DNA from: Clostridia bacterium
GTDB lineage: Bacteria; Bacillota; Clostridia; Christensenellales; CAG-138
Assembly (NCBI GenBank): GCA_017547885.1
Contig: JAFYOP010000005.1
Coordinates: 1 to 64,000, forward strand
Direction of reading: 5' to 3'
Length of the DNA: 64,000 nucleotides
Part shown: piece by piece, positions 15,152-23,380 of the stretch
Numbering within the stretch: position 1 is the first letter of the stretch
Layout: every line of letters begins with the position of its first letter
Translations under genes and position numbers: made by a program
Notes under the pieces: generated by a model
Seen by the model: only the letters and a program-made list of their open reading frames with translations
Told to the model about the DNA's origin: nothing
The model's database searches: none

Positions 15152-17035
15152 ATGGCAGAGTACATAAAAACAATAGGTTTCGCCAGCTGCCTTTTTCTGG
15201 TAATTGTTCTGTGCATCGCCGTTCCGCTCAAACATACTAAAAAACTGCTGAGCTGGATAGGTACGGCGGCGGTTATTGCGGCTCTCTGCCTGTATGGATA
15301 CGGATATGGGTACCTGTACTTGCATGATATAGGCAATTACAAAATACCTACATGCATTTTAAGAACGGTTTTCGATTCATGCCGAATCTTTGTCGGTGCC
15401 AACAACTGGAGTGAGGTCAGTGCGGCATATGCAGCATATCCGGGCTGGACTCTTATATACTGGCTGGTGCATTTGCTGGCTATGACCACTTCTGCCAGTG
15501 CGATTATAGTTTCTCTCGGTTCCAATTTATTGAAAAAACTCAGAATGAAGGGGATCCGGGGTCTGTATATGCGGGATATTACCTTGATTTATGGGCTTAG
15601 TGAAGGAACGCTGGCTTTCGGGCAGGAACTGGACGACAGCAGAAAAACCTCCATTCTTTATGTGAGTGACGATCTCAAAAACGGGCTTGATGCTGCTGTT
15701 GACAGTATGGGGGCGCTGCTGCGCTCTGATGCCGATGCGCTGAACGGAACGGAAAAGTTCCTTAAATCTATCGGTATACGCCCCGGAAAGCGAAAACTGT
15801 ATGTTTACGCCTTGGATAGATCCATATATTCAAATCAGCGCTATGCTGAGCAGCTTCTGGCTTCTCTTGAAAAGAGTGGAATACTTCCGGAGCAAACTGC
15901 TTTGACTATTCTCGATGGGGGCGATAATACAGATTCATCTTTACAGGCTCATTCGGGGAAATACGGCTATGGCAGCTTGATATCCATTAACGGTGCGGAT
16001 ATGGTTGCCCGTATACTGATCAGAAAATATCCGCCGTATAAGTCTTTGACATTTGATGAAACGGGGAAGGCCGAAAAAGACTTTCACGCGGTTATAATCG
16101 GATTCGGACAGATCGGTCAAGCGGTTTTGAGGCAGCTGGTTATGAACAGCCAGTTTTGCGGGGGGACGAGCAGAATAACGGTTTTTGCGCCGGATTATGA
16201 GCAACGCATGGGATGGCTTTCACATGAATGCCGCGAAATGCTGAATCATTACAACATCAGGCTGTTCCCTTACGACGGACGCAGCTGCCAGTTGTACGAT
16301 TATCTGGCGGAGCATTCAGCTTCAGTCAACTACGTGGCTATATGTGTAGGAACTGACACTGATAATTCGGAAATCGGCGAAAGACTGCAGTCATTTTTGC
16401 AGAGAAGGGGATGTGACGCGCCTATTTTCATGTGCAACAGGTATGGCGCAGCTCACTTGTCTGCAGATGACCGTATTATTGCTCACCCAATTTACACTCC
16501 CGAGATACTTTGTACGGATAAAATAGACCGCATGGCCATGGTTTTAAACCAAAGCTATTTGGGCGAGGGAGACGCGAAGGAAAACTGGAAGGCCTGCTCT
16601 TATTTCGACCGTATGAGTAGCCGGGCCGCTGCGGATTTTTACGATGCGTTATTGTACTGCGCAGGCATGACACAGGAGCAAGCCCTGAACAGCTGGAATC
16701 CCCAGGGCATTCTTTTAGAAAACCTGGCTGCCAGCGAGCATCTGCGGTGGAACGCGTTCCATTACTGTATGGGATTCCGTCCTATGACAGAGCAGGAATT
16801 CAATGAGCGTTCAGCAGAATACCACAGCGAAAAGTCCAAGGATCCCAATACAAAATATCGAATTACCAAAGATATGGATAAACGCATTCATGCCTGCATG
16901 ATTCCCTGGGAAGAACTGGATGATTACTCCGCAAAGGAAAACGCAGTCACAGGCGGAAGTCAGGATTACGCGGAAAATGACCGCAAAAATGTGCGGGATC
17001 TGAACAAAGTTCTAAAGGCAATGAATAAAGCATAA
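15152..17035 (+). CDS. Membrane protein with NAD-binding (TrkA-N-like) and RyR domains
   Basis: 627 residues from the ATG at 15152, with AGGAG at 15137; a TTG three bases earlier is possible. Two or three hydrophobic segments occupy roughly residues 7-50 and 105-130. Two Rossmann-like segments follow: ITLIYGLSEGTLAFG (about 147) and AVIIGFGQIGQAVLRQL (about 312), the latter a good GxGxxG. The last 110 residues match the ryanodine-receptor (RyR) repeat domain: LAASEHLRWNAFHYCMGF, then HACMIPWEEL and NDRKNV. Stand-alone bacterial RyR domains have been proposed, from comparative genomics, to sense NAD- or nucleotide-derived ligands. The layout suggests a membrane-anchored ligand sensor. Confidence 0.8.
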   Translation: MAEYIKTIGFASCLFLVIVLCIAVPLKHTKKLLSWIGTAAVIAALCLYGYGYGYLYLHDIGNYKIPTCILRTVFDSCRIFVGANNWSEVSAAYAAYPGWTLIYWLVHLLAMTTSASAIIVSLGSNLLKKLRMKGIRGLYMRDITLIYGLSEGTLAFGQELDDSRKTSILYVSDDLKNGLDAAVDSMGALLRSDADALNGTEKFLKSIGIRPGKRKLYVYALDRSIYSNQRYAEQLLASLEKSGILPEQTALTILDGGDNTDSSLQAHSGKYGYGSLISINGADMVARILIRKYPPYKSLTFDETGKAEKDFHAVIIGFGQIGQAVLRQLVMNSQFCGGTSRITVFAPDYEQRMGWLSHECREMLNHYNIRLFPYDGRSCQLYDYLAEHSASVNYVAICVGTDTDNSEIGERLQSFLQRRGCDAPIFMCNRYGAAHLSADDRIIAHPIYTPEILCTDKIDRMAMVLNQSYLGEGDAKENWKACSYFDRMSSRAAADFYDALLYCAGMTQEQALNSWNPQGILLENLAASEHLRWNAFHYCMGFRPMTEQEFNERSAEYHSEKSKDPNTKYRITKDMDKRIHACMIPWEELDDYSAKENAVTGGSQDYAENDRKNVRDLNKVLKAMNKA

Positions 17036-17039
17036 AAAC

Positions 17040-17079
17040 ACCCTGATCGGCATCGGAGCGGATGCTGATCAGGGTATTT
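17040..17079. terminator. Bidirectional terminator between RyR and TIR genes
   Basis: ACCCTGATC...GCATC pairs with GATGC...GATCAGGGT (17040-17075, one bulged or mismatched base per arm), followed by ATTTTATT. It separates the convergent RyR and TIR transcription units. Confidence 0.82.
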
Positions 17080-17103
17080 TATTGGCAGGGCTGAATAAGA
17101 AAA

Positions 17104-18114
17104 TCAGTATTCTCTGCTGTTGGTTAAGTAACGGATGTCTGCTAAACTGCCATTCTCGTCATATTGGAAGGCGCATCTGGAATACTCAGTTTGCTCTCCG
17201 TCCAACGAAAGAAAATAGGGATTTTCGGAATTTGGCAATTGGGAAAAATCAGCAATTTTGCCGTCGGCAAGATAGTTGATGACGAAAAGGATTTTCCCGT
17301 CGGATTCCGTATGTACTGCGGCGTCCGGTGTACCATCGGTATGATAGGAGAAATGGATTACGGGTGTGTCTACTGCGTCATAATACTCCTGCAGGTCGGG
17401 TGTTTTTGCCGCCACTGCCGGAGGATCACCTACACGCCGAATCGACAGCGGCGTGGTGTGATTAACTCTGAAAATATAGTAATTATCACAGTTTCTTCGT
17501 TGGGCAAAATTCAGCCTGTCGATCCCGACGGGGATGCCATAAGAATATGTGTAGGAACGGTAGTATTCTGTGTGGGCGGACGCGGTATATTCAGAATAAG
17601 AGGAATATGCGATGAGTACAGCGATCAGCAGACCGGTGGAAACCCATTGGCGAATGCGCTGCCGCTTGTCGCGCTGTTCAAGTGTGCTCAGCGGAATTCC
17701 GTGAATGGCGGCAATTACCCTGTGAAACGCGGTCCTGTTTCCAAGTTCAATTGAGTTGACCGCAAGAAGTTCGCTGCCGGAAAGTTCAGTAAGTATCCGG
17801 GGGATACATTCGTTTTTTATATCTGCCGCATGGGGCTGTCCGCTTATAACATACGGAATGATATGAGCCATCTGTCCCTTTGCGTAAAAATAGCGGATCG
17901 CTTCCGAAATTTTACCGTCATCCACAGTGTTAAGAGAACAGAGGACTATCAGGAATTCCTTTTCCAAAGGTTCATTTGTATAAGCGGAAGAATTCAGCGT
18001 GATATTTACAGTGCCGTACTGCTTGTGGCGGGTATAATACCATTTCAGTTTGTAATATAACCAACGGCCTGCGTTATAATCATTTTCATGGCAGACGATA
18101 TGGATGTTATACAT
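17104..18114 (-). CDS. TIR-like domain - TM - ectodomain protein (second of pair)
   Basis: 336 residues. Residues 1-135 look like a divergent TIR domain: FLIVLCSLNTVDDGKISEAI carries the conserved strand and the helix Glu position, and HIIPYVISGQP matches the strand after it. The front box is poorly conserved, so NADase activity is doubtful. A single membrane span lies near 160-178, followed by an outside domain of about 155 residues. The outside domain resembles that of the upstream gene (DNYYIFRVN versus DDYYICTYH; KILFVINYL versus NILFVKNFS). It starts 16 nt after that gene with GGGAGG in front. Probably a partner or paralog. Confidence 0.7.
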   Translation of the reverse strand: MYNIHIVCHENDYNAGRWLYYKLKWYYTRHKQYGTVNITLNSSAYTNEPLEKEFLIVLCSLNTVDDGKISEAIRYFYAKGQMAHIIPYVISGQPHAADIKNECIPRILTELSGSELLAVNSIELGNRTAFHRVIAAIHGIPLSTLEQRDKRQRIRQWVSTGLLIAVLIAYSSYSEYTASAHTEYYRSYTYSYGIPVGIDRLNFAQRRNCDNYYIFRVNHTTPLSIRRVGDPPAVAAKTPDLQEYYDAVDTPVIHFSYHTDGTPDAAVHTESDGKILFVINYLADGKIADFSQLPNSENPYFLSLDGEQTEYSRCAFQYDENGSLADIRYLTNSREY

Positions 18115-18130
18115 GCATATTCCTCCCCGA

Positions 18131-19342
18131 TCAATAATGCTCGGCTGCTAAAACAGAACCGTCCAGATCCAGATACTTGACTGAAACAAGCTCACCTGAA
18201 TCGCCGTATTGGAATTCCATGCCGTAATAGCCGTTTATGTCGCAGGCATGATAGTTGAATGTATCGCTTACAAACCAAATTTGCGCAATTTGTCCTGCGT
18301 CGTTATATAGCTGAAAAAGTCGGCAGCTGCCCTGTGCTTCTCCGTTTACCGTTTCGCTTGGAAATGTCATATCTTCGGGCAGATAAAAGGGCTCACCGCT
18401 GTCGGTTGTTTTAGTCAGGTCTATAATATAGTGTTCAAGAGAAAAGTTTTTTACAAAGAGGATATTGTCTTTTTTGTCCTTAAATACTACTTGTGATACT
18501 TGCGCATCACTTCCCCAGTAATTATTGTATTTAAACTCCATGCAATCCGATTCCAAAAGAAACATACCCGGCTTTTGAATTTCGGATGAGCCGGAAGAAA
18601 CTCGCTCTATGCGTATGATACGGTTCAGATGGTATGTGCAGATATAATAATCATCCGCAAACAAGCGCGTGACAGCGTTCAGCGGATCAACCGCTTCGGG
18701 CCAGTCGTAACTGAAGGCGATATCGCGGCAATATTTTGTGATGTCGTGTTTTTCTTTGTATAGCCAGTTAATATCGGTGAATATGAAAACAATTAGAAAA
18801 ACCCACAAAAACAGCTGCAGGAGCCAAAGGATATCTTTTCTTGAAGTATAGCGCCGAAGAAGCTGCGGACTGCAGCAGCCCAGTGTCCTGGCCACGATTT
18901 CAAAACGTGCTTTTTTAAGTCGACCTGAAGTATATGAAACGCAGTTATCCAAAGACCCGTTTAGTCCTGCCAGCGTGCCGAAAAAACCGTTTTGACAGGA
19001 TCGCTTCATGCGGTTGTCTAAAAATACGGGAATGATGCAATCCGGACTGTGGCAATTCAGAAAAAAGTTGATTTCCTGCTCTACCCACGCGGAACAGGCA
19101 CTGTTGGCGGTGCAGATCACAATAAGGTACTCAGACTGGGCCAAAGCTTCTTCTATCATTGGTGTCAGCGTTACGCCGGATAAGTCTGTTTCATCACGAA
19201 AGATAGGGAAAAGATTTCGCGGACAATTGCTTACCTGCTTTCGTATGATTGCAGGAATGGAAAAGCCTTCCAGCTTTTTATGAAATTTGCGTACTGCACT
19301 GATGTCATGATGGCAATAGCTGATAAATGCGTAATATCCCAT
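18131..19342 (-). CDS. TIR domain - TM - ectodomain protein
   Basis: 403 residues. The N-terminal TIR domain (about 1-150) shows box 1 AFISYCHHD, the FRDETDLSG loop, SEYLIVICTANS and ACSAWVEQEINFF, where the Trp and catalytic-type Glu are placed as in NAD-cleaving TIRs. IIPVFLDNRM follows. One strong membrane span (about 181-201) leads to an outside domain of about 200 residues without a family that I recognise, rich in tyrosine and acidic residues. First gene of a two-gene leftward unit. TIR enzymes act in defence or signalling by hydrolysing or cyclising NAD. The ectodomain suggests an external or envelope cue. Confidence 0.8.
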   Translation of the reverse strand: MGYYAFISYCHHDISAVRKFHKKLEGFSIPAIIRKQVSNCPRNLFPIFRDETDLSGVTLTPMIEEALAQSEYLIVICTANSACSAWVEQEINFFLNCHSPDCIIPVFLDNRMKRSCQNGFFGTLAGLNGSLDNCVSYTSGRLKKARFEIVARTLGCCSPQLLRRYTSRKDILWLLQLFLWVFLIVFIFTDINWLYKEKHDITKYCRDIAFSYDWPEAVDPLNAVTRLFADDYYICTYHLNRIIRIERVSSGSSEIQKPGMFLLESDCMEFKYNNYWGSDAQVSQVVFKDKKDNILFVKNFSLEHYIIDLTKTTDSGEPFYLPEDMTFPSETVNGEAQGSCRLFQLYNDAGQIAQIWFVSDTFNYHACDINGYYGMEFQYGDSGELVSVKYLDLDGSVLAAEHY

Positions 19343-19552
19343 GAAACGGCTCCTGCGTATAAGGATTTGTGTGTTGGGGGATTATGGTTAAATTATAAGG
19401 AGGAAATGCAGGCTTTTCAAGATGAAGCATATGACTTGCGGCATTGGTGTCAAAGCGCTTTAAATAAATCCACGGAAAAACGATCTTTAAAATAACTTTT
19501 CTAATAATAAATACACAGAGTACAGTATGAACTGCACCCTGTGTTTGCATAA

Positions 19553-19678
19553 TTAGCTGACTTGGTTTTCAAACCTTTCAAGTACGTCCCGAAGGTCATG
19601 GGGAAGACGCTTTTTACATTCATATTCTGTTTTGAGCTCATCGCTTACTCCGTAGAACCCTTCAGCGATGCCTTCCGG
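19553..19678 (-). pseudogene. 3' remnant of an ADP-ribosylglycohydrolase-like gene, copy A
   Basis: A frame of 41 codons ending at TAA (19555-19553) and starting after an in-frame TAG reads IAEGFYGVSDELK, then KKRL and VLERFEN. This matches the last 40 residues of the complete gene at 40658-41452. The rest of the gene is absent. The DNA has diverged more than in the remnant at 33512, so it probably derives from a different paralog or an older event. Confidence 0.7.
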
Positions 19679-19702
19679 CTATAGCCAGCTTTTTGTATAT
19701 AC

Positions 19703-20509
19703 TCATGCAGTTTTCTGCACTCCGTTTACGTCTATTATTGTATCCCCGCTGAGCCGCAGTTCGCTTACGGTGACGAACTCATATCCTTGACTCTGTGCGG
19801 TTTCTATAAGCGTAGGCAGGTATTCCTTGATTTTAAATCCGTTATTGTGGCAGAGGATTATACAGCCGTCGTGGAGCTTTGGCAGAACAGTGTCCAGTAT
19901 GGTCTGGGCGCTGCGCTCTTCCTTCCAGTCGATGGTGTCTATGTCCCATTGGTAGACTTCATAGCCCATATCCCGCACGGTGGTGATTACCGTATCGTTG
20001 TATTCGCCGTAGGGCGCACGGAATGCGGTGGTGCGCTTTCCGGTGATGCGCTCTATCATGTCGTCAAACTTGTTCAGTTCTTTCTTTATCTCCGCCACAG
20101 ACAGCTGATTCATGTGAGGGTGGGTGGCGGTATGATTGCCCAGCTCATGGCCTGCATCGTGTATTTGCTTTACTTCATCAGGATATTTCTCTGCCCAAAA
20201 GCCGCACAGGAAAAACGTGGCTTTAACATTGTACTTTTCCAGTGTTTCCAGAATAAATGGGGTCTTGTCATCTTCCCAGGCAGCGTCGATAGTCAGCGCA
20301 ATCTTCTTATCATTGCGGTCTACGCTGTAGATGGGCAGCTCCTTTTTTTGCCCGGCTAAGACCTCAAGCTCATATTGCTCGGCAGCCGGGGCGCTGGCGG
20401 CTGCCGCATCGGGAGCAAAGCTGAGCAGCAGAATAATTGCTACGACTATGGCGGCAAGGACAGTTACGGCGATTATGAGTGTGCGCTTACTGATCACCAA
20501 TATACGCAA
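19703..20509 (-). CDS. Polysaccharide deacetylase (NodB family)
   Basis: 268 residues. An N-terminal anchor (about 10-30) puts the enzyme outside the cell. The NodB domain spans about 65-255: motif 1 IALTIDAAWEDDKT with the metal Asp, motif 2 HTATHPHM (H-x3-H metal pair), motif 3 RAPYGEYN, motif 4 around QWDIDTIDW and motif 5 IILCHNN, where the usual LH is present but the context is atypical. This is the PdaA/PdaB style found in spore-forming Firmicutes, deacetylating peptidoglycan sugars. Monocistronic, next to accessory DNA. The exact substrate is unknown. Confidence 0.88.
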   Translation of the reverse strand: MRILVISKRTLIIAVTVLAAIVVAIILLLSFAPDAAAASAPAAEQYELEVLAGQKKELPIYSVDRNDKKIALTIDAAWEDDKTPFILETLEKYNVKATFFLCGFWAEKYPDEVKQIHDAGHELGNHTATHPHMNQLSVAEIKKELNKFDDMIERITGKRTTAFRAPYGEYNDTVITTVRDMGYEVYQWDIDTIDWKEERSAQTILDTVLPKLHDGCIILCHNNGFKIKEYLPTLIETAQSQGYEFVTVSELRLSGDTIIDVNGVQKTA

Positions 20510-20884
20510 AATTTGGACACCTCCGTTGAAGTTGGTATGCTAAATATATGCAGGGAAAGTCAATGTATTTCATAAAATTTGCGATTGTGGAATTGTATGA
20601 TGTGGTGATGGGCGGATGTTGTGCGATGAAGAGGAATCGGTAAAATCGGTGTGTAGAATATTAAACTCCCTGTGTTGCTTGAAACTGAGAGTTGTTTTTA
20701 TTATACAATGTGGTATGGTGTGTATTGGGTTTACTGCTAAAATCTATTAATAGAACTAAAAAATTGCCATTCTAATACTGTGATATATTTGCGCTTAGTT
20801 GAAAAATACTAAAAGAATTGCTATTCTAAAAATATAAAAGATAAAACTATAAATTTCTGTAGAATTCCACATGGATTTACGGCT
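20510..20884. other. AT-rich intergenic region before a putative defence pair
   Basis: 375 bases with no gene. The base composition drops sharply in GC from about 20640, marking the edge of accessory DNA. It contains the direct repeats listed at 20755-20829. Confidence 0.6.
20755..20829. repeat. Near-identical 21/22-bp direct repeats upstream of the 20885 gene
   Basis: ACTAAAAAATTGCCATTCTA (20755-20774, continuing with one more A) and ACTAAAAGAATTGCTATTCT (20808-20827, continuing AA) differ by one insertion and one substitution, 53 bp apart. They could be operator half-sites or recombinase arm sites. Confidence 0.5.
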
Positions 20885-21514
20885 ATGAAATATACTAAAG
20901 ACTACTTTGAACGATATGCATTATTGAGTTTACAAGAATGTTATGATAACAAATTCTCTTTTCAAATTTTTAATAAAGGAGAATCACCTGATTGGTATTC
21001 TTTGGAGTTATCCATTGGATTGGAAGTTACTCGTGCCATGAGTAAATCTGAAGGGGAAGATGAATTTATAACTAATAAGTATTTTGGAAAAGGCTACGGA
21101 GGCAATCTTATTAAGAAAGCAGCTGCAAAGCGATTCCATAAAGACTTATTTAAAGTAATAGACAATGTTGCATATACTGTATGGTTTGGTGATTTTTCCA
21201 AGTATCATATTGAAGCTAAAGATGCCCTTGTCAAAAAAACGAAGAAGCTAAACGGCAACTATAATAAATTTGCAAACAATTATCTTTATATTTTCATAAA
21301 CACAGGAATGTTCGAAGCGGATGACATACAACGGATAATAGACATGGCTCAGGGGGAATTAGCGGATTGTGCGGTACAATTCGACCAGATATTCTTTAAT
21401 ATTATGAATGCGATTTTTGTGTACTCGCCTACAGAACCTATTCAAAAAATATCTATTGAAGATAGCGTGTTAGCTATGCTGAAAAAAACGGCTGCCGATG
21501 ATACAATCAGCTAA
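20885..21514 (+). CDS. Unknown protein, possible nuclease-like, first of a pair
   Basis: 209 residues, strongly AT-rich DNA. No certain family. The segment SPDWYSLELSIGLEVTRA (about 34-51) has the PD...E-x-T spacing seen in some small PD-(D/E)XK-like proteins, and GYGGNLIKKAAAKR supplies a lysine-rich stretch; this is only suggestive. No signal peptide or membrane span. The ribosome site is poor. It lies 48 nt before the DUF4365-type gene on the same strand, and both differ in composition from the chromosome on the left, so the two probably moved together. Confidence 0.6.
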   Translation: MKYTKDYFERYALLSLQECYDNKFSFQIFNKGESPDWYSLELSIGLEVTRAMSKSEGEDEFITNKYFGKGYGGNLIKKAAAKRFHKDLFKVIDNVAYTVWFGDFSKYHIEAKDALVKKTKKLNGNYNKFANNYLYIFINTGMFEADDIQRIIDMAQGELADCAVQFDQIFFNIMNAIFVYSPTEPIQKISIEDSVLAMLKKTAADDTIS

Positions 21515-21562
21515 TATTGTAAAATATAGTACTTAAACATAATTCAGAGGAGGCGAATTCCT

Positions 21563-23353
21563 GTGAAACGTATAGGCATGGCTACACATTCGATATCTTC
21601 ATTTAACGAAAGTGATGCCGTAAGAATACTATCGGACATTTTAGAATCAAAGCAAACTATAAAGACATTTTTTAAAGAGAATGACCGCACACCAAACTAT
21701 GACGGTAGTTTTGAAATAATAGATTCGAACGGAGTACCCCAAAAGCAGTTTATCGTACAAATTAAAAAGGTAGAGAATCTAACTGCGAATATAAAAGGAA
21801 AGAATAAGGGGAAATATGTCTACAGTCTTGATACTTCCTTTTTATATTATGTGAAGGCTAAAGTAACTGAAAGTCCGGCCGTTTATTTTGTTGTGGATGT
21901 AGTCAGCAAAACTGTGTTTTGGATTTATCTATCGGATGAACTTCTTATGAATTTGGAGTTTGAGGGATATTCAGAGATATCTTATCCATTTGTTGAAACA
22001 GATAAACTATCGGATATTGATGAGTTTACACGTATTCTCAAAGGGATATCGTCAAAAAGGAATGCGTTGTTTTTGAATAAGACCCCTGCTGAAATAGCGG
22101 AAATGCAGGATGCTATAGACTATATCAACGGCTTAATGGACAATGATTTGGCCGTGATAAAAAAAGATATGTTTCCTAATTTGTGGCGATTTGGCATTAG
22201 ACATTCTCATACATCATCATTTAGTCTCACAGTAAGAGGCGAAACTCTTACGCCCGATAATACGGCTGCTTATGCGCTGTACCCACAAATTAAAGGTGTC
22301 GCTGATACAGGGATAAAAGAATATAGTTGGGATACATCTGGGCTTTTTAACCATTTTGATTTAGCTGGAAAAACAACACCTATAGAGTATAGCAAACAAA
22401 TTGTAAAAAAAATAATTAAGGCCTATTTTGAAAAAGGCCTTCCTATTGATTGCTTGCCGGATATTGTTTTGGTGGAGAGGGTATATCCATTTTCGGAAAA
22501 GCTTGCTAAAATATATGATTTTAATTACCGCGATGACAGAATTTGTGTAGATGATTTAATGAATGGATTTTTGTTGGTTGCGAAATACATTCAAAATGTG
22601 TTGCTGGGACAGCATGCAGAAGATTGCGAAAAGAGATTGAGAGAATCTTTACTTGAAGGGTGCAAACGCAATCGGCATAATTTTTTTGATATGATTGAAA
22701 TGTGTATTGCATATGATTGCAAAAACTCATTCAAAGCATTTTGCAAAAAATGTTCGGAGATTCCAAGGTTTTCGCCTGATGTATTATTCCCAATTATCAG
22801 TACGGAGTATATTCGTGCACTCATGGCTATAATTGAATTACAAAGAAGAAAAGTCGACTATATCTTTAATGTTTGGGATTATGACTATTGGGGTTTAATT
22901 AATCTAAGCGAACCTGATTTGGTAATGAAAGTTAACGAGATATGCGGAGACTGGTTTTCGAAACTGCCAGAATTATATAATGCGGTCTTTACAAGGCTAT
23001 TTGAGAAAGATCAGTATCGTTTCACCGGCAAATATGAATACAAAAACGAATATTGTGGGGATAGTAAATATGGCCCTCCGTTCAGTTCTATATTATGGAA
23101 GTATTCCGATAGTGATTTTACAATAACTTACAATCCGGAAATAAAAAATGAATTTATAGATGAAGCAAAAACAGCTGGGCTGAAACGCATAACGGAGGGG
23201 AATCTCTTTGATGAATTTTTGAGAAGAAAAACCCTATTCTATGATTCTTTGACTTGTTTACTTTACAACGGATTATGTGATGGCTTACAAATAAAACGAG
23301 AGAACCTCTCTATCAACGGATGGTATACGAGTCGAGGAATTAGCTTGTTTTAA
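21563..23353 (+). CDS. DUF4365-type putative nuclease with long C-terminal extension
   Basis: 596 residues from a GTG with AGAGGAGG 9 nt upstream. Residues 10-150 match the DUF4365 pattern (PD-(D/E)XK-like): PNYDGSFEII, then FIVQIKKV with the Asp...Gln-x-Lys core, and AVYFVVDVVSKTVFWIYLS. DUF4365 domains are often attached to helicases, ATPases or other defence genes. The remaining 440 residues are helical and unrecognised, with no P-loop seen. It ends 27 nt from the convergent recombinase gene. Best reading: the second gene of a small antiphage or restriction module carried on mobile DNA. Confidence 0.7.
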   Translation: MKRIGMATHSISSFNESDAVRILSDILESKQTIKTFFKENDRTPNYDGSFEIIDSNGVPQKQFIVQIKKVENLTANIKGKNKGKYVYSLDTSFLYYVKAKVTESPAVYFVVDVVSKTVFWIYLSDELLMNLEFEGYSEISYPFVETDKLSDIDEFTRILKGISSKRNALFLNKTPAEIAEMQDAIDYINGLMDNDLAVIKKDMFPNLWRFGIRHSHTSSFSLTVRGETLTPDNTAAYALYPQIKGVADTGIKEYSWDTSGLFNHFDLAGKTTPIEYSKQIVKKIIKAYFEKGLPIDCLPDIVLVERVYPFSEKLAKIYDFNYRDDRICVDDLMNGFLLVAKYIQNVLLGQHAEDCEKRLRESLLEGCKRNRHNFFDMIEMCIAYDCKNSFKAFCKKCSEIPRFSPDVLFPIISTEYIRALMAIIELQRRKVDYIFNVWDYDYWGLINLSEPDLVMKVNEICGDWFSKLPELYNAVFTRLFEKDQYRFTGKYEYKNEYCGDSKYGPPFSSILWKYSDSDFTITYNPEIKNEFIDEAKTAGLKRITEGNLFDEFLRRKTLFYDSLTCLLYNGLCDGLQIKRENLSINGWYTSRGISLF

Positions 23354-23380
23354 ACATTTGAAACAAAAAGCGGGGAACCA

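Noticed and set aside
15080-15340. Leftward frames rich in Tyr-Pro repeats near the RyR gene start
   Set aside because: Antisense of the hydrophobic N-terminus of the RyR protein; repeat appearance comes from codon pattern.
19280-19495. 71-codon frame upstream of the TIR gene
   Set aside because: Overlaps the TIR start on the other strand and contains its ribosome site; no support.
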